Shown here: in pieces, positions 7,549 through 15,476 of the stretch | Numbering within the stretch: the stretch's first letter is position 1 | Layout: each line of letters opens with the position of its first letter | Source: Pseudomonas lini | GTDB lineage: Bacteria > Pseudomonadota > Gammaproteobacteria > Pseudomonadales > Pseudomonadaceae | Assembly: GCF_001042905.1 (NCBI RefSeq) | Contig: NZ_JYLB01000005.1 | Span: 248,001 to 312,000 of the forward strand | Length of the DNA stretch: 64,000 nt | Direction of reading: 5' to 3' | The notes under the pieces: generated by a model | The model's input: the letters and a program-made list of their open reading frames with translations, nothing else | Databases searched by the model: none | What the model was told of the DNA's origin: nothing | Position numbers and translations under genes: made by a program

Positions 7549-10111
7549 TTCACAAGTACAGCCACAAACGCTTGCCGAGTACCTGGCGCATTTGCCGATG
7601 AGCGACGAGCAGCGCGCGGAACTCGCGGGCTGCAAGTCTTTCAGTGAACTGCACGAACGTCTGTCGTCCTCGACGTTCGACGCGCCCACCGAGGCTGCTC
7701 AAGCCTCTGTCGGCCGGCGCCTGACCCTGAACTCCGCCGAAGAACTGGCGGACGCGGAAATGCTGGTGCTCGACGCCAGCGGTCGGGTTTGCCTGAAGGC
7801 AACCCCGCCGATCCGTCGGACCAAAGTCGTGCCCGAGCCGTGGCGCACCAACATTCTGGTGCGTGGCTGGCGTCGGCTGACCGGTCGCACCAATCCGCCG
7901 GCCCCGCCGAAGGATGAGAACGTGCTGCCGGCAGCTCGCTGGCGCACCGTCGGTTCGATCCGACGCTACATTCTGCTGGTGCTGATGCTCGGTCAGACGA
8001 TCGTCGCCGGCTGGTACATGAAAGGCATCATGCCGTACCAGGGCTGGTCGTTCGTCGATCTTGAAGAAGTCCTGCATCAACCTCTGAGCCAAACCGCCAC
8101 GCAAGTGCTGCCATATGCCTTGCAAACCAGCATTCTGATCATGTTCGGGATTCTGTTCTGCTGGGTGTCGGCTGGTTTCTGGACTGCGCTGATGGGCTTC
8201 CTCGAGTTGATCACCGGCCGTGACAAGTACCGCATTTCCGGCGCCAGCGCCGGTAACGAGCCGATCGCCAAGGACGCACGCACCGCACTGGTGATGCCGA
8301 TCTGCAACGAAGACGTGCCGCGGGTGTTCGCCGGTTTGCGGGCGACCTTCGAATCGGTTGCGGCCTCGGGTAACCTGGATCGCTTCGACTTTTTCGTGCT
8401 CAGCGACAGTAACGACGCCGACATCTGCGTTGCCGAGCAACAGGCCTGGCTGGATGTCTGCCGTGAAGCCAAGGGCTTCGGCAAGATCTTCTATCGTCGC
8501 CGTCGCCGCCGGGTAAAACGTAAAAGCGGCAACCTCGACGACTTTTGCCGTCGTTGGGGCGGTGACTACAAGTACATGGTCGTGCTCGACGCCGACAGCG
8601 TGATGAGCGGCGAATGCCTGAGCAGTCTGGTGCGCCTGATGGAAGCCACGCCGGACGCCGGGATCATCCAGACCGCGCCGCGTGCGTCGGGCATGGACAC
8701 CCTTTATGCGCGTATGCAGCAGTTCGCCACGCGCGTGTACGGTCCGCTGTTCACTGCCGGTCTGCACTTCTGGCAGTTGGGCGAATCCCACTACTGGGGC
8801 CACAACGCGATTATCCGCATGAAGCCGTTCATCGAGCACTGCGCCCTGGCGCCGTTGCCCGGTAAAGGCGCGTTTGCCGGTGCGATTCTGTCCCACGACT
8901 TCGTCGAAGCTGCGCTGATGCGCCGTGCCGGCTGGGGCGTATGGATTGCCTACGACTTGCCGGGCAGCTACGAAGAACTGCCGCCGAACCTGCTGGACGA
9001 ACTCAAGCGTGACCGTCGCTGGTGCCACGGCAACCTGATGAACTTCCGGCTGTTCCTGGTCAAGGGCATGCACCCGGTGCACCGTGCGGTGTTCCTGACC
9101 GGCGTGATGTCGTACCTGTCTGCGCCGTTGTGGTTCTTGTTCCTGGTGTTGTCGACGGCCTTGCTGGCGGTCAACACGTTGATGGAGCCGCAATACTTCC
9201 TGGAACCGCGTCAGCTCTATCCACTGTGGCCACAATGGCAGCCGGACAAAGCAATTGCGTTGTTCTCGACGACCATCGTGCTGCTGTTCCTGCCGAAGTT
9301 GCTGAGCATCATCCTGATCTGGACCAAGGGCGCGAAAGAGTTCGGTGGCAAGTTCAAGGTGACACTGTCGATGCTGCTGGAGATGTTGTTCTCCATGCTG
9401 CTGGCGCCAGTGCGAATGATTTTCCACACCCGTTTCGTACTCGCCGCGTTCCTCGGCTGGGCCGCGACCTGGAACTCGCCACAACGTGACGATGACTCCA
9501 CGCCATGGAGCGAAGCGGTAAAACGCCACGGTCCGCAAACCTTGCTGGGCTTCTTCTGGGCCCTGTTGGTGATCTGGCTGAACCCGAGCTTTCTCTGGTG
9601 GCTGGTGCCGATTGTCGGTTCGCTGATGCTGTCGATCCCGGTATCGGTGATCTCCAGCCGTGTTGGCCTGGGCCTCAAGTCCCGTGATGAAAGCCTGTTC
9701 CTGATCCCTGAGGAATACAATCCGCCACAGGCGTTGCTGGCAACCGACCAGTACACCCACGAAAACCGTTGGCATGCGCTGAACGACGGCTTCGTCCGGG
9801 CAGTGGTCGATCCACAGCAGAACGCCTTGGCGTGTGCGCTGGCGACATCCCGTCACCGTCAGGCCGAGCCAATCGAATGGCTGCGTATCGAGCGGGTTCG
9901 CCATGCGATGAAGGTCGGGCCTGCCGGGCTGACCAACGACGAGCGCGTGGCCCTGCTGAGTGATCCGGTGGCACTGGGTCGCTTGCATGAGCAGGTGTGG
10001 AACGAAGGCCACGCCGAGTGGCTGCAAGCCTGGCGCACATCGGTGGATGCCGATCCCCATGCGCCGCTGTTGCCGCTCAAGCCTGTGAGCGTGCAGCCTC
10101 AGTTGGCCTAA
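7541..10111 (+). CDS. opgH: Glucans biosynthesis glucosyltransferase H
   Basis: Inner-membrane family 2 glucosyltransferase that polymerises and exports the linear glucan backbone of osmoregulated periplasmic glucans from UDP-glucose. At 856 residues it has the normal length. It has two N-terminal membrane helices (around IRRYILLVLMLGQTIVAGWY), a cytoplasmic catalytic domain with VLDADSVMSG and the RDRRWCHGN version of the Q/RxxRW motif, then a cluster of C-terminal membrane helices. The start overlaps opgG by 8 bp, so the two are translationally coupled. A strong terminator follows directly. Confidence 0.97.
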   Translation: MSNSQVQPQTLAEYLAHLPMSDEQRAELAGCKSFSELHERLSSSTFDAPTEAAQASVGRRLTLNSAEELADAEMLVLDASGRVCLKATPPIRRTKVVPEPWRTNILVRGWRRLTGRTNPPAPPKDENVLPAARWRTVGSIRRYILLVLMLGQTIVAGWYMKGIMPYQGWSFVDLEEVLHQPLSQTATQVLPYALQTSILIMFGILFCWVSAGFWTALMGFLELITGRDKYRISGASAGNEPIAKDARTALVMPICNEDVPRVFAGLRATFESVAASGNLDRFDFFVLSDSNDADICVAEQQAWLDVCREAKGFGKIFYRRRRRRVKRKSGNLDDFCRRWGGDYKYMVVLDADSVMSGECLSSLVRLMEATPDAGIIQTAPRASGMDTLYARMQQFATRVYGPLFTAGLHFWQLGESHYWGHNAIIRMKPFIEHCALAPLPGKGAFAGAILSHDFVEAALMRRAGWGVWIAYDLPGSYEELPPNLLDELKRDRRWCHGNLMNFRLFLVKGMHPVHRAVFLTGVMSYLSAPLWFLFLVLSTALLAVNTLMEPQYFLEPRQLYPLWPQWQPDKAIALFSTTIVLLFLPKLLSIILIWTKGAKEFGGKFKVTLSMLLEMLFSMLLAPVRMIFHTRFVLAAFLGWAATWNSPQRDDDSTPWSEAVKRHGPQTLLGFFWALLVIWLNPSFLWWLVPIVGSLMLSIPVSVISSRVGLGLKSRDESLFLIPEEYNPPQALLATDQYTHENRWHALNDGFVRAVVDPQQNALACALATSRHRQAEPIEWLRIERVRHAMKVGPAGLTNDERVALLSDPVALGRLHEQVWNEGHAEWLQAWRTSVDADPHAPLLPLKPVSVQPQLA

Positions 10112-10113
10112 TG

Positions 10114-10142
10114 AAAAACCCCGCGAAAGCGGGGTTTTTTTT
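10114..10142. terminator. Rho-independent terminator of opgGH
   Basis: The stem AACCCCGC/GCGGGGTT with a GAAA tetraloop is followed by a T-run, three bases after the opgH stop. The A-run on the other side lets it also end transcription of the convergent chemoreceptor gene. Confidence 0.93.
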
Positions 10143-10186
10143 GGGCTGATGATCTGACTGAGCACAACTTTGTGTTCGGCGCGGAT

Positions 10187-10213
10187 CCTGTGGGAGCGGG
10201 CTTGCCCGCGATT
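10187..10213. repeat. Single REP unit (half of a doublet)
   Basis: CCTGTGGGAGCGGGCTTGCC continuing CGCGAT is one arm of the family that usually occurs as an inverted pair in this window. No partner arm is seen nearby. Confidence 0.75.
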
Positions 10214-10255
10214 GCATCACCCCGGTTTCAAGCGAGCCGGGATACCCGCATCAGC

Positions 10256-12172
10256 TCAAACCTTGAACCGCCCCACCAGCATCTGCAAATGCGTCCCCAA
10301 CCGCGCCAGCTCGACGCTGGAGGCCGCGGTCTCTTCACTGGCGGCCGAGGTCTGCTCGGACACATCACGCACGTTCAGCACGCTACGGTTGATCTCTTCG
10401 GCCACTGCGCTCTGTTGCTCGGCGGCGGTGGCGATCTGCTGGTTCATCGACTGGATCGCCGACACGGTGCGGGTGATGCTTTCCAGCGAGCTGCCGGCGC
10501 GGCGGGTCAGTTCGACGCTGCTGTCGGTCAGGCTGCGGCTGTTGTCCATGATGGTCGCGACTTGCTGAGTGCCGGTTTGCAGGCCGACGATCAGCTCTTC
10601 GATTTCTTCGGTGGACTTCTGGGTGCGCTGGGCCAGGCTGCGAACTTCGTCAGCGACCACCGCAAAACCGCGACCGGCTTCACCGGCGCGGGCGGCTTCG
10701 ATGGCGGCGTTGAGCGCCAGCAGGTTGGTTTGCTGGGCCACGGACTTGATCACGTCGAGCACGCTGCCGATCTTGTCGCTTTCGCGCTTCAGATGCCCCA
10801 TGGCTTCGGTGGAGTTACCGACTTCGGTAGCCAAGCGCTCGATCTGGGCGATGGCTTCGCCAACCACCTTGTCACCCTCGCGGGCCTGCTGGTCGGCGGC
10901 AACGGCAGCTTCGGACGCTTCCTCGGCGTTGCGCGCGACTTCCTGAACGGTGGCAGTCATTTCGTGCATCGCGGTAGCCACCTGATCGGTCTCGACCTTC
11001 TGGCTGTTGACCCCGGCGCTGGTCTGCTCGGTGACGGCCGACAGCTCTTCAGCGGCGCTGGCGATTTGGGTCACGCCATCGCTGATGCCGCCGATCAATT
11101 CCCGCAGGCCCAGGGTCATGTTCTGCATGGCGCGTTGTAGCTGACCCAGTTCGTCCTGGCGTTCGGAAGTCAGGTTATGAGTCAGGTCGCCCGCGGCGAC
11201 ACGCTCGGCCACTTTGAGGGTCTGGCTCAGAGGAATGACAATCTGGCGAGTGATGGCCCAAGCCGCGAACAAACCAAAGGCCGACGCCAGGACGGTGGCC
11301 ATCAGCAGCAGGTTTTTGGCGTGTGCCGCATCGGTGTCACGCACGACGGTTTGCGAGACGGTGAGCTTTTTGCTGACGTCGAGCAGAATGTCGCCTTGCG
11401 CGCTCATACGCTTGAGGGCGGCAGCACTGGCAACCTGGGAGTCGCGGAACTGGCTGACGGCCGCGCGATAGGCTTTGAGTGAGTCGGTTGCCTGTTGCAG
11501 GTTGGCGATGTGTTGTTCCGGCAGTTGAGACGGCAGGCTTTCGAGGTTTTTCAGGGCGTTGCCGATGGCGTCCAGCGCCGGCTGCTCGGCCTCTGGTTTG
11601 CCGCTGTAGGTGTAGCCGCGGACCTGGAAACGCGCTTGCTGGATCAGCTTGCTCAGGTCGATCACGCTGTTGAACTGAGCGACGCTGTCGCCTTGCAGCA
11701 TGGATTTTTCGACTTCAGCGACCCGGGCCACGGCGTTATCGGCGGTGGCGCCCAGTTTGCTGCGAGCATCTTCGCGGGTGGCGGTGGCCTGAGTCATATC
11801 AGCGAAGGCGCGTTTGTACTCGCTGACCGCGGCCAATTGCTGGTCGATCATCGCCACGTCGGCAGGCTGTTCGATCAGCGTGCGGGCGGTTTTCAGGCCG
11901 GTATCGAGTTGGCCGATCAGCTCGTTGACGGCGCCCGGACCTTGTTCGCCACGGCGCATGTCGTAATCCAGACGGGCCAGTCGCAGGTCTTTGGTCAGCT
12001 CATTGAGGCTGGAAATAAAGCCAAGCGTATCGCCACGGCTGATCACACCGCCAAGGCCGGTCCAGCCGGTGAAGGTGATCAATAAGGTTAGAAGCAGCAC
12101 CAGACCGAAGCCGACACCCAGTTTGCGATTGACGCTTACGTTTCCCAGTTTCTCGGCTAGCCAACGGTACAT
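10256..12172 (-). CDS. Methyl-accepting chemotaxis protein with helical (HBM-type) sensor domain
   Basis: A transmembrane chemoreceptor of 638 residues. TM1 is at about 18-38, then a long, mainly helical periplasmic domain (39-285), TM2 (287-307), HAMP (308-361) and a signalling domain with the conserved hairpin tip near LLALNAAIEAARAGEAGRGF. The roughly 250-residue sensor fits the helical bimodular (HBM) class of McpS and McpK. Arginines R64, R67, R181 and R185 are candidate carboxylate ligands. The place next to rsmE/tatC corresponds to the P. aeruginosa 2-oxoglutarate receptor McpK, but ligand identity here is inferred. The ATG at 12172 follows GAGGGAG; the frame also opens seven codons upstream. 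Confidence 0.92.
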   Translation of the reverse strand: MYRWLAEKLGNVSVNRKLGVGFGLVLLLTLLITFTGWTGLGGVISRGDTLGFISSLNELTKDLRLARLDYDMRRGEQGPGAVNELIGQLDTGLKTARTLIEQPADVAMIDQQLAAVSEYKRAFADMTQATATREDARSKLGATADNAVARVAEVEKSMLQGDSVAQFNSVIDLSKLIQQARFQVRGYTYSGKPEAEQPALDAIGNALKNLESLPSQLPEQHIANLQQATDSLKAYRAAVSQFRDSQVASAAALKRMSAQGDILLDVSKKLTVSQTVVRDTDAAHAKNLLLMATVLASAFGLFAAWAITRQIVIPLSQTLKVAERVAAGDLTHNLTSERQDELGQLQRAMQNMTLGLRELIGGISDGVTQIASAAEELSAVTEQTSAGVNSQKVETDQVATAMHEMTATVQEVARNAEEASEAAVAADQQAREGDKVVGEAIAQIERLATEVGNSTEAMGHLKRESDKIGSVLDVIKSVAQQTNLLALNAAIEAARAGEAGRGFAVVADEVRSLAQRTQKSTEEIEELIVGLQTGTQQVATIMDNSRSLTDSSVELTRRAGSSLESITRTVSAIQSMNQQIATAAEQQSAVAEEINRSVLNVRDVSEQTSAASEETAASSVELARLGTHLQMLVGRFKV

Positions 12173-12213
12173 GCTGCAACTCCCTCGGACCATTAATCGG
12201 TTTTATGGGAACT

Positions 12214-12240
12214 GTATCGGCCGGCTGGCGGCGTTCTGTA
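12214..12240 (-). promoter_or_regulatory. Candidate FliA (sigma-28) promoter of the chemoreceptor gene
   Basis: On the minus strand TACA, 15 bases, then GCCGATAC. The flagellar sigma-28 consensus is TAAA-N15-GCCGATAA, so each box has one mismatch and the spacing is exact. It lies about 40 bases before the start codon of the receptor. Flagellar-class control is common for chemoreceptors. Confidence 0.6.
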
Positions 12241-12272
12241 GGCGTGGCGCAATGTTCGGGCGGCGAGGCTTT

Positions 12273-12408
12273 TGTGGCGAGGGGGCTTGTCGGAACGCCG
12301 CATCGCCCCGTTCGGCGGCGAAGCCGTCGTGAAATCAATGGATGCGTTGTTTCTGAAAAAAAGCGGTGGCCGCTTCGCGCCCAAACGGGGGCAAGCCCCC
12401 TCACCACA
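12273..12408. repeat. Long imperfect inverted repeat (about 136 bp)
   Basis: The outer arms TGTGGCGAGGGGGCTTG (12273-12289) and CAAGCCCCCTCACCACA (12392-12408) are inverted with one mismatch. The interior contains smaller inverted parts (CGCCG/CGGCG, and GGCCGCTTCG). It is longer than the REP doublets and belongs to a different family. It fills most of the gap between the rsmE end and the chemoreceptor promoter. Confidence 0.75.
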
Positions 12409-12424
12409 GATAGGATGATTGACG

Positions 12425-13132
12425 TTAAAACAGTCGCGAAAGCAGCGCAGTGACGGCGGTTTCGACCCGCAGGATGCGGTCGCCGAGTTGCACCGGTTGC
12501 AGGCCGGCCTTGCCCAGCAAATCGATTTCGTAGGGAATCCAGCCGCCTTCGGGGCCGATGGCCAGGGTCACGGGTTCATTCAGGCCACGAGGGCAGGGCG
12601 GGTAGTTACCGGGATGACCGACCAGGCCTAAGGTGCCTTCGGTAATGGCCGGCAGACGGTCTTCGACAAAGGGCTTGAAGCGCTTCTCGATGACGATTTC
12701 CGGCAGCACGCTGTCGCGGGCCTGTTCAAGACCCAGGATCAACTGCTCGCGAATCGCCTCGGGTTCCAGGAACGGGGTTTGCCAGAAGCTCTTCTCGACG
12801 CGATAGCTGTTCACCAGCACGATGCGCGGCACACCCATGGCGGCCACGGTCTGAAACACCCGACGGAGCATTTTCGGTCGCGGCAGGGCCAGGACCAGGG
12901 TCAGTGGCAGCTTGGCCGGTGGCGGCTGGTCGAGGGTGACGCGCAACTCGGCTTCATCGGCGTCCAGGCGCAGCACCTCGGCTGAACCCATCAAGCCGCC
13001 GATACGCCCGACGCGCATACTGTCGCCTACCACCGAGCGATGGACTTCCTGCATATGAGTCAACCGCCGATCGCGCAGGATCGCCCGGTCGGCCGCAATG
13101 AAGTCGGCCTCTTCGAGGAGCAGCAGGTTCAC
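12425..13132 (-). CDS. rsmE: 16S rRNA (uracil(1498)-N3)-methyltransferase
   Basis: SPOUT-class methyltransferase that methylates U1498 of 16S rRNA with S-adenosylmethionine. At 235 residues the length is typical. The knot region is recognisable from LAIGPEGGWIPYE and ILRVETAVTALLSRL near the C-terminus, with an N-terminal PUA-like part. The start overlaps the end of tatC by four bases (ATGA), so it is the last gene of the long ubiE-to-rsmE minus-strand run. Confidence 0.96.
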   Translation of the reverse strand: MNLLLLEEADFIAADRAILRDRRLTHMQEVHRSVVGDSMRVGRIGGLMGSAEVLRLDADEAELRVTLDQPPPAKLPLTLVLALPRPKMLRRVFQTVAAMGVPRIVLVNSYRVEKSFWQTPFLEPEAIREQLILGLEQARDSVLPEIVIEKRFKPFVEDRLPAITEGTLGLVGHPGNYPPCPRGLNEPVTLAIGPEGGWIPYEIDLLGKAGLQPVQLGDRILRVETAVTALLSRLF

Positions 13133-13923
13133 GCTTGGGTCGCTGGCGGCTGGTCGTTGTGATCGTCAGCCGGCTGATCGTCCGAATGCTCGCCACGCTT
13201 GCTGATCAGGCTACCGAACAGGATGCCGATCTCGAACAGCAGCCACATCGGTACGGCCAACAGTGTCTGCGAGAAGATGTCCGGCGGCGTCAGGATCATG
13301 CCGACCACGAAGCAGCCGATGATCACGTACGGACGAATCTTCTTCAGGTAGGCGACGTTGACCACGCCGATCCATACCAGCAGCACCACGGCTACCGGAA
13401 TCTCGAACGCCACGCCGAAGGCGAAGAACAGCGTCATGACGAAATCGAGGTAGCTGCTGATGTCGGTCATCATCTCCACGCCGGCCGGGGTGGCGGCGGC
13501 GAAGAACTTGAAGATCAGCGGGAACACCAGGTAATAGGCGAACGCCATGCCGGCGTAGAACAGCATGATGCTCGATACCAGCAAGGGCACGGCGATGCGT
13601 TTTTCATGCTTGTACAGGCCCGGTGCGATGAAGCCCCAGATCTGATGCAGGATCACCGGGATCGCCAGGAACAGCGAGACCATCATGGTCAGCTTCAGTG
13701 GCGTCAGGAACGGCGACGACACGTCGGTGGCGATCATCGTCGCGCCCACCGGCAGGTACTGGCGCAACGGCGTGGAGACGAAGGTGTAGATCTGCTGGGT
13801 GAAGGCGAACAGCCCGGCAAAAATGATGAACACCGCCACGACACAACGCAGCAGGCGAGTGCGCAACTCGGTGAGGTGCGAAACCAGCGGCATGTGCTGG
13901 TCGTTTTCGGGGAGATCGCTCAT
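13129..13923 (-). CDS. tatC: Sec-independent protein translocase TatC
   Basis: Core membrane subunit of the twin-arginine translocon that binds the RR signal peptide. The 264 residues include six hydrophobic helices, the conserved N-terminal HLTELRTRLLRC and the periplasmic FLTPLKL segment. The C-terminal tail is hydrophilic and rich in Asp, His and Gln. The start codon overlaps the tatB stop by four bases and the end overlaps rsmE, so the tat genes are translationally coupled. Confidence 0.97.
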   Translation of the reverse strand: MSDLPENDQHMPLVSHLTELRTRLLRCVVAVFIIFAGLFAFTQQIYTFVSTPLRQYLPVGATMIATDVSSPFLTPLKLTMMVSLFLAIPVILHQIWGFIAPGLYKHEKRIAVPLLVSSIMLFYAGMAFAYYLVFPLIFKFFAAATPAGVEMMTDISSYLDFVMTLFFAFGVAFEIPVAVVLLVWIGVVNVAYLKKIRPYVIIGCFVVGMILTPPDIFSQTLLAVPMWLLFEIGILFGSLISKRGEHSDDQPADDHNDQPPATQA

Positions 13924-14345
13924 GGGGCTCGCGGCGGCAATGTTGGGTCATGAGGGGCTGGCGCAACAGGCGTCGCCGCAGGAGGAACAGGTTCTACTGG
14001 AGTAGCAGGTTCAGCGGCTGCAATCACCGGCATAACCTCAACCGCCGGCGCATGAATCGTTTGCGTCGCTACAGGTTCCACCGGCGTCGGCTCCTGCTGA
14101 GTCGGCGTGAAGATCTTCCGCGCCTCCTGCTCCAGGGACAGAATGTGCTCGTTGTGCAGTTGCCGGCGGATCTCGTCGGCACCGATTTCACGTTCAACTT
14201 CCTGTTTGATCGCGTTGAAGCTGCGCTTCAGCCGCCCGACCCACAGGCCGGCGGTGCGCGCAGCGCCCGGCAGACGCTCGGGCCCCAGCACCAGCAGGGC
14301 AACGAGGCCGACGAGCAGCAGTTCAGAGAAGCTGATACCAAACAT
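13920..14345 (-). CDS. tatB: Sec-independent protein translocase TatB
   Basis: TatB forms the substrate-binding complex with TatC. The 141-residue product starts with the typical short helix (MFGISFSELLLVGLVALLVL), the GPERLP hinge and an amphipathic helix, then a Pro/Ala/Val-rich low-complexity tail. It starts ten bases after tatA and overlaps tatC by four bases. Confidence 0.96.
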   Translation of the reverse strand: MFGISFSELLLVGLVALLVLGPERLPGAARTAGLWVGRLKRSFNAIKQEVEREIGADEIRRQLHNEHILSLEQEARKIFTPTQQEPTPVEPVATQTIHAPAVEVMPVIAAAEPATPVEPVPPAATPVAPAPHDPTLPPRAP

Positions 14346-14355
14346 TAGTCAGTGC

Positions 14356-14634
14356 TCACGAGTCTTTGCGGGTCGGCTCTTCGACTTTTTGCGCCTGCAC
14401 GTCGATGGTGTGCGGCGGGTTCACGGACTGTGTGGTCTGTGGCTGAACAGGTGGAACCGGTTGGGCCGGGGTAACAGTCGGGTCAACCGGCTTGTCTTCA
14501 TCGTTCATGGCTTTACGAAAGCCCTTGATCGACTCGCCCACGTCCGTGCCGAGGTTTTTCAGCTTCTTGGTGCCGAACACCAGCACCACGACAACCAGGA
14601 TGACGACCCAGTGTTTCCAGTCAAAAATGCCCAT
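14356..14634 (-). CDS. tatA: Sec-independent protein translocase TatA
   Basis: TatA is the pore-forming or membrane-thinning subunit of the Tat system. The 92 residues show the single N-terminal membrane helix (WVVILVVVVLVFG), the FGTKKLKNLG hinge, an amphipathic helix and a Pro/Gln-rich tail. It is the first tat gene in the direction of transcription and follows hisE after 24 bases. Confidence 0.96.
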   Translation of the reverse strand: MGIFDWKHWVVILVVVVLVFGTKKLKNLGTDVGESIKGFRKAMNDEDKPVDPTVTPAQPVPPVQPQTTQSVNPPHTIDVQAQKVEEPTRKDS

Positions 14635-14658
14635 GTTGCGTTCCTCTCTAATAGTTGT

Positions 14659-14991
14659 TCAGGCGGACGGGCGAGAGGCTTTCTCGGCGTGTCCGGACAG
14701 ACCGAAGCGACGGTCCAGTTCATCGAGCACAGCCTGTGGATGCTGCCCCAGTTGGGCGAGCATGACCATGCTGTGGAACCACAGATCGGCGGTCTCGTAG
14801 ATCACATCGCTGCAGTCACCGCTGATGGCGGCATCCTTGGCGGCAATGATGGTTTCGACCGACTCTTCGCCGACTTTTTCCAGAATCTTGTTCAAGCCCT
14901 TGTGGTACAGACTGGCGACATACGAGCTGTCGGCAGCGGCGCCTTTGCGCTCTTCCAGCACTTGGGCCAGACGGGTCAGGGTGTCACTCAT
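14659..14991 (-). CDS. hisE: Phosphoribosyl-ATP diphosphatase
   Basis: Second step of histidine synthesis: hydrolyses phosphoribosyl-ATP to phosphoribosyl-AMP and diphosphate. The 110-residue all-helical protein has the MazG-like acidic motif KVGEESVETIIAAKD. Its start lies inside the end of hisI (8-base overlap). In this lineage hisI and hisE are separate genes, unlike the fused hisIE of enterobacteria. Confidence 0.96.
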   Translation of the reverse strand: MSDTLTRLAQVLEERKGAAADSSYVASLYHKGLNKILEKVGEESVETIIAAKDAAISGDCSDVIYETADLWFHSMVMLAQLGQHPQAVLDELDRRFGLSGHAEKASRPSA

Positions 14992-15385
14992 GTGTATGTC
15001 CTGCGGAGTAGATTGCGTGCGGGTCTTTCAGAACCGGGTCGACGGTTTTCCAGTCGCCGTTCTCGAAGACTCGGTAAAAGCAGCTCTGACGGCCGGTATG
15101 GCAGGCGATGTCGCCGATCTGCTCGACCATCAGGATGATCACGTCAGCGTCACAGTCCAGGCGCATCTCATGCAGGGTTTGCACGTGGCCGGACTCTTCG
15201 CCCTTGCGCCACAGCTTGCCACGGGAACGTGACCAGTAAATGGCACGGTTCTCGGCAGCGGTCAGTTCCAGCGCTTCGCGGTTCATCCAGGCCATCATCA
15301 GGACGCGTCCGGTCTTGTGATCCTGGGCAATCGCCGGCACCAGGCCATCGGCGTCCCACTTGATCTCGTCCAGCCAGTTTTTCAT
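14984..15385 (-). CDS. hisI: Phosphoribosyl-AMP cyclohydrolase
   Basis: Third step of histidine synthesis: opens the adenine ring of phosphoribosyl-AMP. The 133 residues include the metal-binding DCDAD and the C-terminal CHTGRQSCFYR with two zinc-binding cysteines. Together with hisE it forms a two-gene unit between ubiB and the tat genes. Confidence 0.96.
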   Translation of the reverse strand: MKNWLDEIKWDADGLVPAIAQDHKTGRVLMMAWMNREALELTAAENRAIYWSRSRGKLWRKGEESGHVQTLHEMRLDCDADVIILMVEQIGDIACHTGRQSCFYRVFENGDWKTVDPVLKDPHAIYSAGHTHE

Positions 15386-15476
15386 CTTCGACTCCGACAG
15401 CGGGCTCTACTTCAATAGTTGAGGCCAATGTTCAAATTCAGCGTTCAAACAGTGTGCCAGCCGATCATCCAACTGG

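Noticed and set aside
7550..10165. Open frame of 871 codons on the minus strand, antisense to opgH
   Set aside because: It mirrors the opgH frame, has a composition rich in His, Arg and Gln typical of antisense frames in GC-rich genomes, and matches no known family, whereas the plus-strand product is a clear OpgH.
12205..12453. 82-codon plus-strand ORF upstream of rsmE's end
   Set aside because: It lies across the long inverted repeat and the chemoreceptor promoter and has no ribosome site or family likeness.
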